A stretch of 17,582 nt of DNA from NCBI GenBank assembly GCA_964428205.1, contig CAYRXE010000019.1, forward strand, positions 1-17,582, in the 5' to 3' direction. Position numbers and translations under genes: made by a program. Shown here in pieces: positions 5,927 to 12,606 of the stretch (positions within the stretch are counted from its first letter, which is position 1; every line of letters begins with the position of its first letter). Origin of the DNA: CAYRXE01 sp964428205. GTDB taxonomy: Bacteria; Patescibacteriota; Gracilibacteria; Peribacterales; Peribacteraceae. The notes under the pieces are model-generated. The model did no database searches. It was not told the DNA's origin and saw only the letters and a list, made by a program, of their open reading frames with translations.

Positions 5927-7072
5927 CTAGTTTGGCTGCAGGGTCACGAGCCTGGTTGCCTGCGCCTTTGCGTCATCACACAGACGCTGCACTTCTCCCA
6001 TGTAGGCCACAAGCTTTTGCTTCTTTAAGTGAGAGGCCTTGGAGACATTTTCTTGGATCTGGTGCAAGCGATGGAGAGATGTCTCACATGAGCGGGCCAT
6101 GAGATCAATCTGCTGCGCAGTGACCCCGGGCGTACCGCGAGCTTCGATCATACTCATGAATTGGAGCTTTGCGTTGTGAATCTGCTCCGAGAGTTGCCTA
6201 CGCAATTCCATGATGTGTTCCTGCATGCTGACCGTGCGGATGCGATGAGCCTCTTGTGTTTCGGGGCTCACACGCTGCACATCCCAAGCGAGACCAATGG
6301 CTTCCAGAAAACGGAGCACCAAGCCCGAGACATCGAACTGCCACCAGCGCATGCCGTGGAATGCATTGCGCGGGAAAGCGTGATGATTGTTGTGCCAGCC
6401 TTCACCCATGGCGAGGAGCCCGATGACCCACTCATTGCGGCTTTCATCCGTTGTTTCAAATGCGCGCTTCCCAAAGGTGTGGCAGATGGAGTTCACGCTC
6501 CAGGTCACGTGTGTCGTGAGGAGCATACGAACAAATCCTCCCCAGAGCAAACCCGTCCAACCTCCTACTGCAAACGGGATCATGAGAGACAGTGCCATCC
6601 ACAGAGCTCCGAAACGATTCACGAACATCACAGTCTTGTCTTGAAGCAGCTGAGGCGCGTACACGGCAGGATCAGCAAAACTTTTTGGAGAAAAGAGCCA
6701 ACCGAGATGTGCGTGCCAAAAACCCTCCAGAGGACTGTGTGGATCCCCTTCTTCGTCACTGTGCGCATGGTGCTTGATATGTGTTGCGGCCCAGTCAAGC
6801 GGGAGCCCCTCCCAGGCCATACATCCAAGTATCATAAAGAACCCTCGTAGCCAGTTCGGTGCTCTAAAGCCGTCGTGCGTGAGCATGCGATGGTATCCGA
6901 TGGTCACACCCAACGTCGTGAGGACGTAGAAGATGCCGAGGAGCCACAAATCCGACGCGAACAACACCGTATTCCAAGAGACGATTCCCGCAATAACCGT
7001 TCCGATGAGCGGAACGACGACAATCGTGAGAGCAATGATTTTTTGCGTAAATGCCGAGGAGGTGTGTGACAT
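5927..7072 (-). CDS. Membrane acyl-CoA (delta-9 type) fatty-acid desaturase with C-terminal coiled coil
   Basis: A 381-residue integral membrane di-iron desaturase. The three histidine boxes are present: HRMLTH (His61-His66), HIKHH (His98-His102) and HNNHH (His227-His231), with NSICHTFG near 194-201, as in stearoyl-CoA desaturase-type enzymes that introduce a cis double bond into saturated acyl chains using O2. Hydrophobic segments lie at about 10-32, 38-60, 74-92 and 150-185. Residues beyond about 270 form a charged, helical, probably coiled-coil extension of ~110 residues not needed for the family. Start: the frame is open 133 codons further to 7471, but that part is antisense to the ROK gene and unlike desaturases; ATG 7072 follows a promoter at leaderless spacing. 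It sits upstream of pyk on the same strand, although pyk has its own promoter. Confidence 0.9.
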   Translation of the reverse strand: MSHTSSAFTQKIIALTIVVVPLIGTVIAGIVSWNTVLFASDLWLLGIFYVLTTLGVTIGYHRMLTHDGFRAPNWLRGFFMILGCMAWEGLPLDWAATHIKHHAHSDEEGDPHSPLEGFWHAHLGWLFSPKSFADPAVYAPQLLQDKTVMFVNRFGALWMALSLMIPFAVGGWTGLLWGGFVRMLLTTHVTWSVNSICHTFGKRAFETTDESRNEWVIGLLAMGEGWHNNHHAFPRNAFHGMRWWQFDVSGLVLRFLEAIGLAWDVQRVSPETQEAHRIRTVSMQEHIMELRRQLSEQIHNAKLQFMSMIEARGTPGVTAQQIDLMARSCETSLHRLHQIQENVSKASHLKKQKLVAYMGEVQRLCDDAKAQATRLVTLQPN

Positions 7073-7078
7073 GCAGGT

Positions 7079-7108
7079 ATCGTAGAGTCGCAAGCGGGCC
7101 CCTGACAA
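7079..7108 (-). promoter_or_regulatory. Promoter of the desaturase gene
   Basis: On the minus strand TTGTCA (7108-7103, five of six consensus bases) and TACGAT (7084-7079) are 18 bases apart. Six bases (ACCTGC) then lead to ATG 7072, predicting a leaderless transcript. This -35 and -10 pair is one of the best in the window. Confidence 0.7.
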
Positions 7109-7136
7109 TGGTCGTGCTCGATTTTTCGTGACAGAG

Positions 7137-7142
7137 TATGAT
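7137..7142 (+). promoter_or_regulatory. -10 box of the ROK kinase gene
   Basis: TATGAT is followed by six bases (GCAGGT) and ATG 7149. No clear -35 is seen. The arrangement mirrors that of the divergent desaturase promoter, and both lie in the same 76-bp gap. Confidence 0.5.
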
Positions 7143-7148
7143 GCAGGT

Positions 7149-8015
7149 ATGACAAAGACCCTCCTAGGCGTCGATATTGGCGGCACGAACATTAAAATCG
7201 CCGCGTTCGATGCCTCTTCGTACGAGCTCCTACAAAAGGAGATGATTCCCACCGAAGCGGACCACGGATTTACCGATGTACTCGACCGTACACTCACGTT
7301 GATTGAGAAGTTCAAAACAGAAGACATGCAATCCATCGGCGTTTGTGTCCCAGGACCCGTTGAGCAGCCAAAAGGGATTCTGCTGCGTGCGCCAAACATT
7401 CCAGGGTCAGAACATTTCAACGTGAAAGCACATCTGGAAAAGAAACTGGGAACCGATGTGGCAATCGGCAACGATGCTCGCTGCTTTACTCTCGGCGAAG
7501 CGACTCTTGGCGCGGGAAAAGGTCATGCTGTCGTCTGCGGAGTCACTATTGGAACTGGTGTTGGTGGTGGTGTTGTCGTGGATGGAAAGATTTTGGGCGG
7601 TGCGCACGGATTTGCAGGAGAAATTGGACACATGCTGCTCAGACCTGGGGAGCCTCCGTATAAGACAGATGACCGTCGTGGAACGATTGAGCAGTTCCTC
7701 TCGGGAACCGCCTTTGCCGAACGTTGCAAAGCAGCCGCATCCCCCGATGACTATTTACAAGGCGATGCCTGCGCATTTTTGCATCCGGAGATCTTTAAAG
7801 AAATCGCCTGGCTCTGCACCAACGTCACCCATGCGTACGACCCATCCATCATCATCTTTGGAGGAAGTACGGGCAAAGCACTCAAGCCACACCTCAAGAC
7901 CATAGAAAAGGAGCTCGGCAACTGGCTCCTGCCTCCAGTCCCCGCTCCAAAGCTCGCCATTGCTGAGCGTGAACACCCCGGAGCACTCGGTGCTGCACTG
8001 CTGAGTCGAATGTAG
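7149..8015 (+). CDS. ROK-family sugar kinase lacking the zinc motif
   Basis: A 288-residue kinase of the ROK (repressor, ORF, kinase) family, which phosphorylates glucose or related sugars with ATP or polyphosphate. Motifs: LGVDIGGTNIKIAAF (phosphate 1 loop), GVCVPGPV, IGNDARCFTLGEA (catalytic Asp in the ND pair), GVTIGTGVGGGVVVDG (phosphate 2), GFAGEIGHM (substrate-binding Glu and His) and IIIFGGSTGKAL (adenosine). The usual ROK zinc-binding run C-x-C-G-x-x-G-C after GEIGH is absent: PPYKTDDRRGTIEQFLSG stands in its place, so the protein has no such cysteines. Exact substrate cannot be told. An upstream in-frame GTG (7128) is possible, but ATG 7149 starts just before the conserved glycine loop and lies six bases after a -10. 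Nitroreductase follows 34 bp downstream. Confidence 0.88.
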   Translation: MTKTLLGVDIGGTNIKIAAFDASSYELLQKEMIPTEADHGFTDVLDRTLTLIEKFKTEDMQSIGVCVPGPVEQPKGILLRAPNIPGSEHFNVKAHLEKKLGTDVAIGNDARCFTLGEATLGAGKGHAVVCGVTIGTGVGGGVVVDGKILGGAHGFAGEIGHMLLRPGEPPYKTDDRRGTIEQFLSGTAFAERCKAAASPDDYLQGDACAFLHPEIFKEIAWLCTNVTHAYDPSIIIFGGSTGKALKPHLKTIEKELGNWLLPPVPAPKLAIAEREHPGALGAALLSRM

Positions 8016-8034
8016 TGGAAAGTCAAAAAAGGAG

Positions 8035-8043
8035 TGGTATTGT
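8035..8043 (+). promoter_or_regulatory. Extended -10 promoter of the nitroreductase gene
   Basis: TGG plus TATTGT (8038-8043) is followed by six bases (TCTCCC) and ATG 8050. The AAAGGAG just upstream (8028-8034) resembles a Shine-Dalgarno sequence but ends 15 bases before the ATG, too far to serve it. Confidence 0.5.
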
Positions 8044-8049
8044 TCTCCC

Positions 8050-8589
8050 ATGATCTCCTACGACAACTTCAAAGAACTCTGCGCCAATCGCAGAAGTATT
8101 CGCTACTTAGATGATCGCCCACTTGAAAAGCGCAGCATCGAAATGCTTCTCGATGTCGCCATCCTGGCTCCGAGTGTGCAGAACACGCAGCCTTGGAAGT
8201 TCTACGTGATCACGAATCAGGAACTCAAAGATAAAATCATGAAAGCGTCCTGCTACGGCAACTTTGTTTCCGGCGCCGGCGCGTTCATTCTGGTCACTGC
8301 AGATATGCAGGCTCGTAAAGAAAGCCCAGAGGTACTCTGGAACCCGCGCGAGCTCGAATATTCATGTGTTTCTGCCATGCACCAAATGATCCTCGCAGCT
8401 ACTGCGATGGGCATTGGAACATGCTGGGTTTCTCTTCATCATGGAAATGCTGCCGAAGTTTTACATCTCTCGAAGCACGAGCTCGTCATCGGCGGAATCA
8501 TGGTCGGTAAACTCAAGAGCGGTGAAGAAGAAGCATCTGGTCCTCGCCTGCGAAAAGATGTAACTGAGCGTGTGCAGTGGTTCGAATAA
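8050..8589 (+). CDS. Nitroreductase-family flavoprotein
   Basis: A 179-residue FMN-dependent oxidoreductase of the nitroreductase fold. The N terminus has the FMN phosphate-binding RRSIRYLDDRPL (Arg-Arg-Ser); APSVQNTQPWKFYVI is the typical A-P-S-x-x-N-x-Q-P-W flavin motif; SAMHQMILAATAMGIGTCWV is the dimer and FMN helix; and VIGGIMVGKL matches the conserved C-terminal strand. These enzymes use NAD(P)H to reduce nitro compounds, quinones or other acceptors; the substrate is not deducible. The stop TAA at 8587-8589 directly abuts the stop of the convergent M23 gene, with no bases between them and no terminator. It may share a transcript with the ROK gene, but a -10 at leaderless spacing suggests its own promoter. 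Confidence 0.92.
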   Translation: MISYDNFKELCANRRSIRYLDDRPLEKRSIEMLLDVAILAPSVQNTQPWKFYVITNQELKDKIMKASCYGNFVSGAGAFILVTADMQARKESPEVLWNPRELEYSCVSAMHQMILAATAMGIGTCWVSLHHGNAAEVLHLSKHELVIGGIMVGKLKSGEEEASGPRLRKDVTERVQWFE

Positions 8590-9123
8590 TCAGCCGATGA
8601 CACGCTTCATGTACTGATCCGACCCAAAGGTCATCGCAAGGTAGCCTTGTGCGTCCGGCGTGTATTGAGCGTGATTGTGCAAATCCTGATCGAGCCAGAG
8701 TCTCGTGAGTTCCGAAACATCAATGGCGCCGTTGAATCCGTTGTTCTTATTTTGGACGACACCGTTTTTGATGATGCGAAACGTCCAGTGTAAGTGCGGA
8801 CCACTGGAGTTTCCGGAATTTCCGCTCTTACAAATAGGGTCTCCCTGGTAAATCGTCTGGCCTGTTGTGACCGACACACTCGAAAGATGTGCGAGCAAAC
8901 TTCTGCGCTTTCCATCATCAATAGTCACCGACAGTCCATAGCCAGCGGTGCCTTCATCTTTAACGGTCGCAACACCGTCGTGCGGCGCATAGACCTGCGT
9001 ACCGACAGGCGTACCAAAATCCATGCCGTCGTGTCCTGCCAATCCAAAGGGTGCGTAGTCCGCGGGATTCTGGCCGAATCCCTGGGTAATGAGTGGCGTT
9101 CCTGGAAGCGGGCAGAAGATCAT
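8590..9123 (-). CDS. M23 (LytM-type) peptidase without signal peptide
   Basis: A 177-residue zinc metallopeptidase of family M23, which cuts peptide cross-bridges in peptidoglycan. The zinc and catalytic residues are visible: G-H-D-G-M-D (His31, Asp35), LLAHLS (His79) and GPHLHW (His110, His112). The conserved YAPHDGVATV and SGNSGNSSG turns are also present. There is no signal peptide or membrane helix, so export is unexplained; a cytoplasmic, phage-endolysin-like or non-classically exported role is possible. Start: ATG 9123 overlaps the gnd stop as ATGA, pointing to translational coupling; GTG 9132 is an alternative. The bases before it (GTGGGAAGC) are weakly purine-rich. The C-terminal ~45 residues have no recognised domain. 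Confidence 0.88.
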   Translation of the reverse strand: MIFCPLPGTPLITQGFGQNPADYAPFGLAGHDGMDFGTPVGTQVYAPHDGVATVKDEGTAGYGLSVTIDDGKRRSLLAHLSSVSVTTGQTIYQGDPICKSGNSGNSSGPHLHWTFRIIKNGVVQNKNNGFNGAIDVSELTRLWLDQDLHNHAQYTPDAQGYLAMTFGSDQYMKRVIG

Positions 9124-10541
9124 GCTTCCCACTGGGTATGGAACACGCCTTCACGATCCAAGCGTTCGTAGGTGTGTGCGCCAAAGAAGTCGCGCTGTGC
9201 CTGCACCAAGTTCTGCGGCAAGCGCTTGCGACGAACACTGTCGTACCAAGCAAGGCTCGCGCTCATGGCTGGAGCGGGGATTCCCCTCTCGGCAGCAAGC
9301 AACACGAAGTTCCTCCAGTGCTGCTGGGCTTTGCCCATGAAGAGATCGAACACTTTGTGACGTGCGTCTGCGTCGGCGAAGAACTCCTGGAAGAGCGGGA
9401 GTAATCCGGAGCGAATGATGCAACCGCCGCGCCAAATGCGCGCAACCTCGGCAAGATTCAAATTCCACTTATGATCTTCACTGGCAGCTTCCAGAAGATC
9501 AAACCCTTGCAGGTACGAACAAATGCTCGCGCAGGCGTAGGCATCCTTCGCAAGCTCCGAGAGTGACGTGTACTGCATGGGTTCTGGCAATGCCTCTGGC
9601 AGTTCGACACTCAGTTTCTTTCGCTCCGTGATATGTGCACTCATGATGCGTGCATCCACGGCGGCCGTGATGGTGGGAATGGCAACTCCGAGAGACATGG
9701 CAGCCTCAGTCGTCCATTTGCCTGTTCCTTTTTGTCCTGCGGCATCTTTGATGACATCGATCATGGCTTCGCCAGTCTCTGGATCCTTCACCGGGAAAAT
9801 CTTTGCCGTGATTTCGAGCAGGAACGATTCCATCACTCCCGTGTTCCACGATGCGTACATTTCACCAAATTTCTCGTTGCTCACGTCACCAACACTCTTG
9901 AGTACGTCATAGGTTTCGGCGATGAGCTGCATGAGACCGTACTCAATGCCGTTATGCACCATCTTCACAAAGTGTCCGCTCGCACCCTGGCCAATGTGTG
10001 CCACACACTTCCCGCCTGCACCGTCATCAGCTGCGATAGCTGTGAGAATGGGCGCAAGTTGTTCGTAGGCCTCCGGTGAACCACCCGGCATGATGCTAGG
10101 TCCTTTGAGAGCGCCTTCTTCACCTCCGCTGATGCCCATTCCTACAAAGAAAATACCTTTCTTCCGGCAGCGCTCATCGCGGCGAATGGTGTCGGCAAAG
10201 TGACTGTTTCCTCCGTCGATCAGAATGTCTCCTTTCTTTAAGAGTGGTAAAAGCTCATCCAAGACGGCATCCACAGCGTCTCCTGCTTTGACCATCAAGA
10301 GCACTTTGCGAGGAGCCGCGAGCTCATTCACAAGATCCTCCAGCGTTTCTGCAGGCATAAAGTTTCCTTCGGATGCATGTGCATCCATGAACTCCTTCGT
10401 ACGCTCTTTCGTGCGGTTGTACACGGCAACAGCAGCACCGTGGTGTGCGGCATTGCGTGCGACGTTTGCGCCCATGGTTCCAAGACCAATGACGGCGAGT
10501 TGAAGTGTAGGTGTGGAGGATGTGGCTGCTTTCTTTGTCAT
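9120..10541 (-). CDS. gnd: 6-phosphogluconate dehydrogenase (decarboxylating)
   Basis: A 473-residue enzyme converting 6-phosphogluconate to ribulose 5-phosphate and CO2 with NAD(P)+ in the pentose phosphate pathway. Motifs: VIGLGTMGANVARNAA (Rossmann loop), MVKAGDAVDAV, LIDGGNSHFADT, GMGISGGEEGALKGPSIMPGG, GQGASGHFVKMVHNGIEYG (catalytic Lys and substrate contacts), KGTGKWT, and near the end LPQNLVQAQRDFFGAHTYER, the substrate-binding tail of the long dimeric type. Full length. Some 12 non-conserved residues precede the Rossmann strand. No glucose-6-phosphate dehydrogenase is in the window. It is the third of four minus-strand genes and overlaps the M23 gene by 4 bp. Confidence 0.96.
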   Translation of the reverse strand: MTKKAATSSTPTLQLAVIGLGTMGANVARNAAHHGAAVAVYNRTKERTKEFMDAHASEGNFMPAETLEDLVNELAAPRKVLLMVKAGDAVDAVLDELLPLLKKGDILIDGGNSHFADTIRRDERCRKKGIFFVGMGISGGEEGALKGPSIMPGGSPEAYEQLAPILTAIAADDGAGGKCVAHIGQGASGHFVKMVHNGIEYGLMQLIAETYDVLKSVGDVSNEKFGEMYASWNTGVMESFLLEITAKIFPVKDPETGEAMIDVIKDAAGQKGTGKWTTEAAMSLGVAIPTITAAVDARIMSAHITERKKLSVELPEALPEPMQYTSLSELAKDAYACASICSYLQGFDLLEAASEDHKWNLNLAEVARIWRGGCIIRSGLLPLFQEFFADADARHKVFDLFMGKAQQHWRNFVLLAAERGIPAPAMSASLAWYDSVRRKRLPQNLVQAQRDFFGAHTYERLDREGVFHTQWEA

Positions 10542-10550
10542 ATGGATGTG

Positions 10551-10578
10551 ATTGTAGCAGGTGCCAGGAGCAGCTCAA
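10551..10578 (-). promoter_or_regulatory. Promoter of gnd
   Basis: On the minus strand TTGAGC (10578-10573) and TACAAT (10556-10551) are 16 bases apart, and TGC precedes the -10 to give an extended form. Nine bases separate the -10 from ATG 10541, leaving a leader of at most a few bases. The -35 directly follows the stop codon of the upstream gene. Confidence 0.65.
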
Positions 10579-11040
10579 TCAAGCAGCTTTGCTCAGCTCT
10601 GTTTCGGGGTCCCAGGTCTTTTGAATATGTATGGGATCGTTGAGGTCCGGCTGCTCGTCTGTACCACGTGCATGAATGTATGCGGAAGCTGAGGAGATTT
10701 CGTCGATGTGCTCTTCTCCGTCTAACAATTGCGAACTGGATATCACGCTTTCGCTTTCATCAGGAACAGGTGTGAGATCAAAGGTGTTTTGTGTTTGTAA
10801 TGCCGTAAAAATGTCTCTCGCTGTTTGATCCGAAATATCTCCGGTGTACAAACGCACTTCGAACAGAGCATGTGTGCGAGTAATCACTTCGTCATTCAGC
10901 AGATCTTCCACAGCTGCTTCCACTTCTTCTTGAGGCAATGTTTGGTTTGGCTCGTGAGTCGCCGTCGGATCATCGAGAACAGCTTCGTATCCTTCTGGCG
11001 GTTCCAGCCGGAACGTACTTTCGCGAGGAAATCGAAGCAT
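10579..11040 (-). CDS. Acidic hypothetical protein
   Basis: A 153-residue protein that I do not recognise. It is rich in Asp and Glu, with no Cys, no signal peptide and no membrane segment. A central stretch at about 35-85 (QEEVEAAVEDLLNDEVITRT, then TGDISDQTARDIFTALQ) looks helical and could be a small folded domain; the last 65 residues are acidic and probably flexible. It lies between transaldolase and gnd on the same strand, with a good promoter of its own at leaderless spacing, which together with the length supports a real gene. Function unknown; a link to pentose-phosphate metabolism is only positional. Confidence 0.72.
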   Translation of the reverse strand: MLRFPRESTFRLEPPEGYEAVLDDPTATHEPNQTLPQEEVEAAVEDLLNDEVITRTHALFEVRLYTGDISDQTARDIFTALQTQNTFDLTPVPDESESVISSSQLLDGEEHIDEISSASAYIHARGTDEQPDLNDPIHIQKTWDPETELSKAA

Positions 11041-11047
11041 TAGACAT

Positions 11048-11075
11048 GTTGTACGCTTACGAAAAACTGCGTCAA
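11048..11075 (-). promoter_or_regulatory. Promoter of the acidic hypothetical gene
   Basis: On the minus strand TTGACG (11075-11070, five of six) and TACAAC (11053-11048) are 16 bases apart; seven bases then lead to ATG 11040. Just upstream, TCAACA and TGTTGA (about 11083-11099) form a 6-bp inverted repeat with a 5-base loop at about -40 to -60, a possible operator or the 3' hairpin of the transaldolase gene. Confidence 0.6.
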
Positions 11076-11123
11076 CCGTTGCTCAACACAAGTTGTTGAA
11101 TGTCGCAGCCACTAGCGCGAATA

Positions 11124-11765
11124 TCACTTACTTACTTTCTTCCAATCTTCTTGGAACTTCTTCACGCCGCTGTCGGTGAGTGCGTGCTGTGGAAGTTTTT
11201 TAAAGACATCGTACGGAATCGTACAGATGTGCGCGCCGAGACGAGCAGCTTCCACCACGTGACGTGGATGACGAATGGATGCGACTAAGACTTCGGTCTC
11301 GTACTCCCCTGTGCTCCACGCATCCATGATCTCTGCGATCAAGTTCATGCCATCTTCACCAATGTCATCGAGACGGCCAATAAACGGACTGATGATCGTA
11401 GCGCCTGCTTTGGCAGCGAGAATTGCTTGAGGTACCGAGAACACGAGCGTCGTGTTCGTCTTGATCTTCTTACTCTTAAAGTACGCGAGTGCCTTGAGCC
11501 CTTCGGTGGTCATGGGAACTTTGACCACAATGTGCTTGTGCCAAGACGCATACTCTTTTCCTTGCTTGATCATGCCGGGAGCATCTTCGGCGGTGACCTG
11601 CGCGCTCACGCATGTGACGTATTTACACATGGCGAGAACAGTCTTTTTAAAGTCTTTTCCTTCCTTTGCCACGAGACTTGGATTCGTCGTGACACCATCC
11701 AATACACCCCAAGCGGCAATTTCGGCCACTTGATCGACATTTGCGGTATCCAAGAAAAGCTTCAT
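11124..11765 (-). CDS. Small transaldolase / fructose-6-phosphate aldolase (TalC/FSA type)
   Basis: A 213-residue member of the short transaldolase subfamily. MKLFLDTANVDQV starts the barrel, GVTTNPSLVAKEG is the phosphate-binding region, VVKVPMTTEG carries the Schiff-base Lys82, SPFIGRLDDIG and ASIRHPRHV are also conserved, and FQEDWKK closes the protein. Transaldolase moves a dihydroxyacetone unit between sugar phosphates; the close relative FSA makes fructose 6-phosphate by simple aldol addition. Of the two residues known to separate them, this protein has Gln56 (FSA-like; transaldolases have Glu) and Phe128 (transaldolase-like; FSA has Tyr), so the activity is ambiguous. ATG 11765 matches the family start; an upstream in-frame start at 11783 would add six residues. 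No clear promoter or Shine-Dalgarno sequence. Confidence 0.92.
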   Translation of the reverse strand: MKLFLDTANVDQVAEIAAWGVLDGVTTNPSLVAKEGKDFKKTVLAMCKYVTCVSAQVTAEDAPGMIKQGKEYASWHKHIVVKVPMTTEGLKALAYFKSKKIKTNTTLVFSVPQAILAAKAGATIISPFIGRLDDIGEDGMNLIAEIMDAWSTGEYETEVLVASIRHPRHVVEAARLGAHICTIPYDVFKKLPQHALTDSGVKKFQEDWKKVSK

Positions 11766-11796
11766 ACGTAAGAAGGAAAACAATCAAACGTCATCA

Positions 11797-11805
11797 TGGT
11801 AGACT
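11797..11805 (+). promoter_or_regulatory. Extended -10 of the C39-like lipoprotein gene
   Basis: TGG plus TAGACT (11800-11805) lies 12 bases before ATG 11818, giving a leader of about 5 bases of pyrimidine-rich sequence. No Shine-Dalgarno sequence or clear -35 is present. Confidence 0.4.
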
Positions 11806-11817
11806 TCTTTCTCCTCT

Positions 11818-12606
11818 ATGTCAGCAAACACCCGTGCATTTTTGGCAGCCTCACTTCTGATACTCAGTGCGTGCACCACACCCGCCGCAGAAGTACCCGA
11901 TGAGACAAGTTCCTCATCTTCTACATCTGTATCCATCTCTCTCGGATCGTCATCCGCATCCTCGACGGTGAATCCGGATTCACAGCAAGGAGCAACGACA
12001 TCAACAGAGGCGACTGCTCCGGATCGCGTGACGCTGGATGTCCCTTTCTCGTCACAGGCACCATTCGCTGTGTGGGATGACCTGCACGAAGAAACGTGCG
12101 AAGAAATGAGTTTGATCATGGCCATGCACTACGTCAAAGGTGACCGTGGAAACCTCGCTCCTGCAGCAGCTGAAGACGAGTTGCAAAAGCTCGTCGCATG
12201 GATGACAGAACATGGCTACAGCTACGACGTGACCATTGCCGAGCTCGCTGAAGTTGCACGCGAGTATTACGGACTCAATGCGCGTATTCGCGATGACGTT
12301 ACGGAAGAGTCTATTAAGGAGGAGCTCGCCGCCGGTCATCCCGTCATCATCCCTGCTGCAGGTCGCATGCTGGGTAATCCCTACTTCTCTGGTGAAGGCC
12401 CTTGGTATCACATGCTCGTGATTACCGGGTACCGCGAAGGGTTGTTTGGAACGATCTTCACCACCAATGACCCTGGCACCAAGCGTGGCGATGGGTACGA
12501 GTACAAGGCAGATGTCGTTCTCGATGCCATTCACGATTGGACAGGTGTAAAGGAAGAAATCGCCCAAGGCAAAAAGACGATGCTCATGGTAACGCTTCAG
12601 GATTAA
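11818..12606 (+). CDS. Lipoprotein with C39-like papain-fold peptidase domain
   Basis: A 262-residue predicted lipoprotein. A signal sequence ends in the lipobox LSAC with lipidated Cys19. A Ser/Thr-rich linker (about 30-66) leads to a domain like the peptidase C39_2 family: VPFSSQAP (oxyanion Gln), ETCEE with catalytic Cys94, WYHMLVITGY with His198, and TTNDPG with Asn217/Asp218 completing the set. Such domains have the papain-like fold; those in the ABC-transporter C39 group cut double-glycine leaders, but this stand-alone surface form has unknown substrates. The full catalytic set suggests an active cysteine peptidase outside the cell. The Ser-rich linker resembles those in the Kazal protein and the FtsL-like protein. 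Its stop overlaps the csaA stop in the shared palindrome TTAA (12603-12606). Confidence 0.85.
   Translation: MSANTRAFLAASLLILSACTTPAAEVPDETSSSSSTSVSISLGSSSASSTVNPDSQQGATTSTEATAPDRVTLDVPFSSQAPFAVWDDLHEETCEEMSLIMAMHYVKGDRGNLAPAAAEDELQKLVAWMTEHGYSYDVTIAELAEVAREYYGLNARIRDDVTEESIKEELAAGHPVIIPAAGRMLGNPYFSGEGPWYHMLVITGYREGLFGTIFTTNDPGTKRGDGYEYKADVVLDAIHDWTGVKEEIAQGKKTMLMVTLQD

Noticed and set aside
7073..7471. 133-codon N-terminal extension of the desaturase
   Set aside because: It is antisense to the ROK gene, unlike desaturase N termini, and the desaturase promoter lies within it.
8028..8034. AAAGGAG as a Shine-Dalgarno site for the nitroreductase
   Set aside because: It ends 15 bases before the ATG, beyond useful spacing, and lies upstream of the better -10 match.
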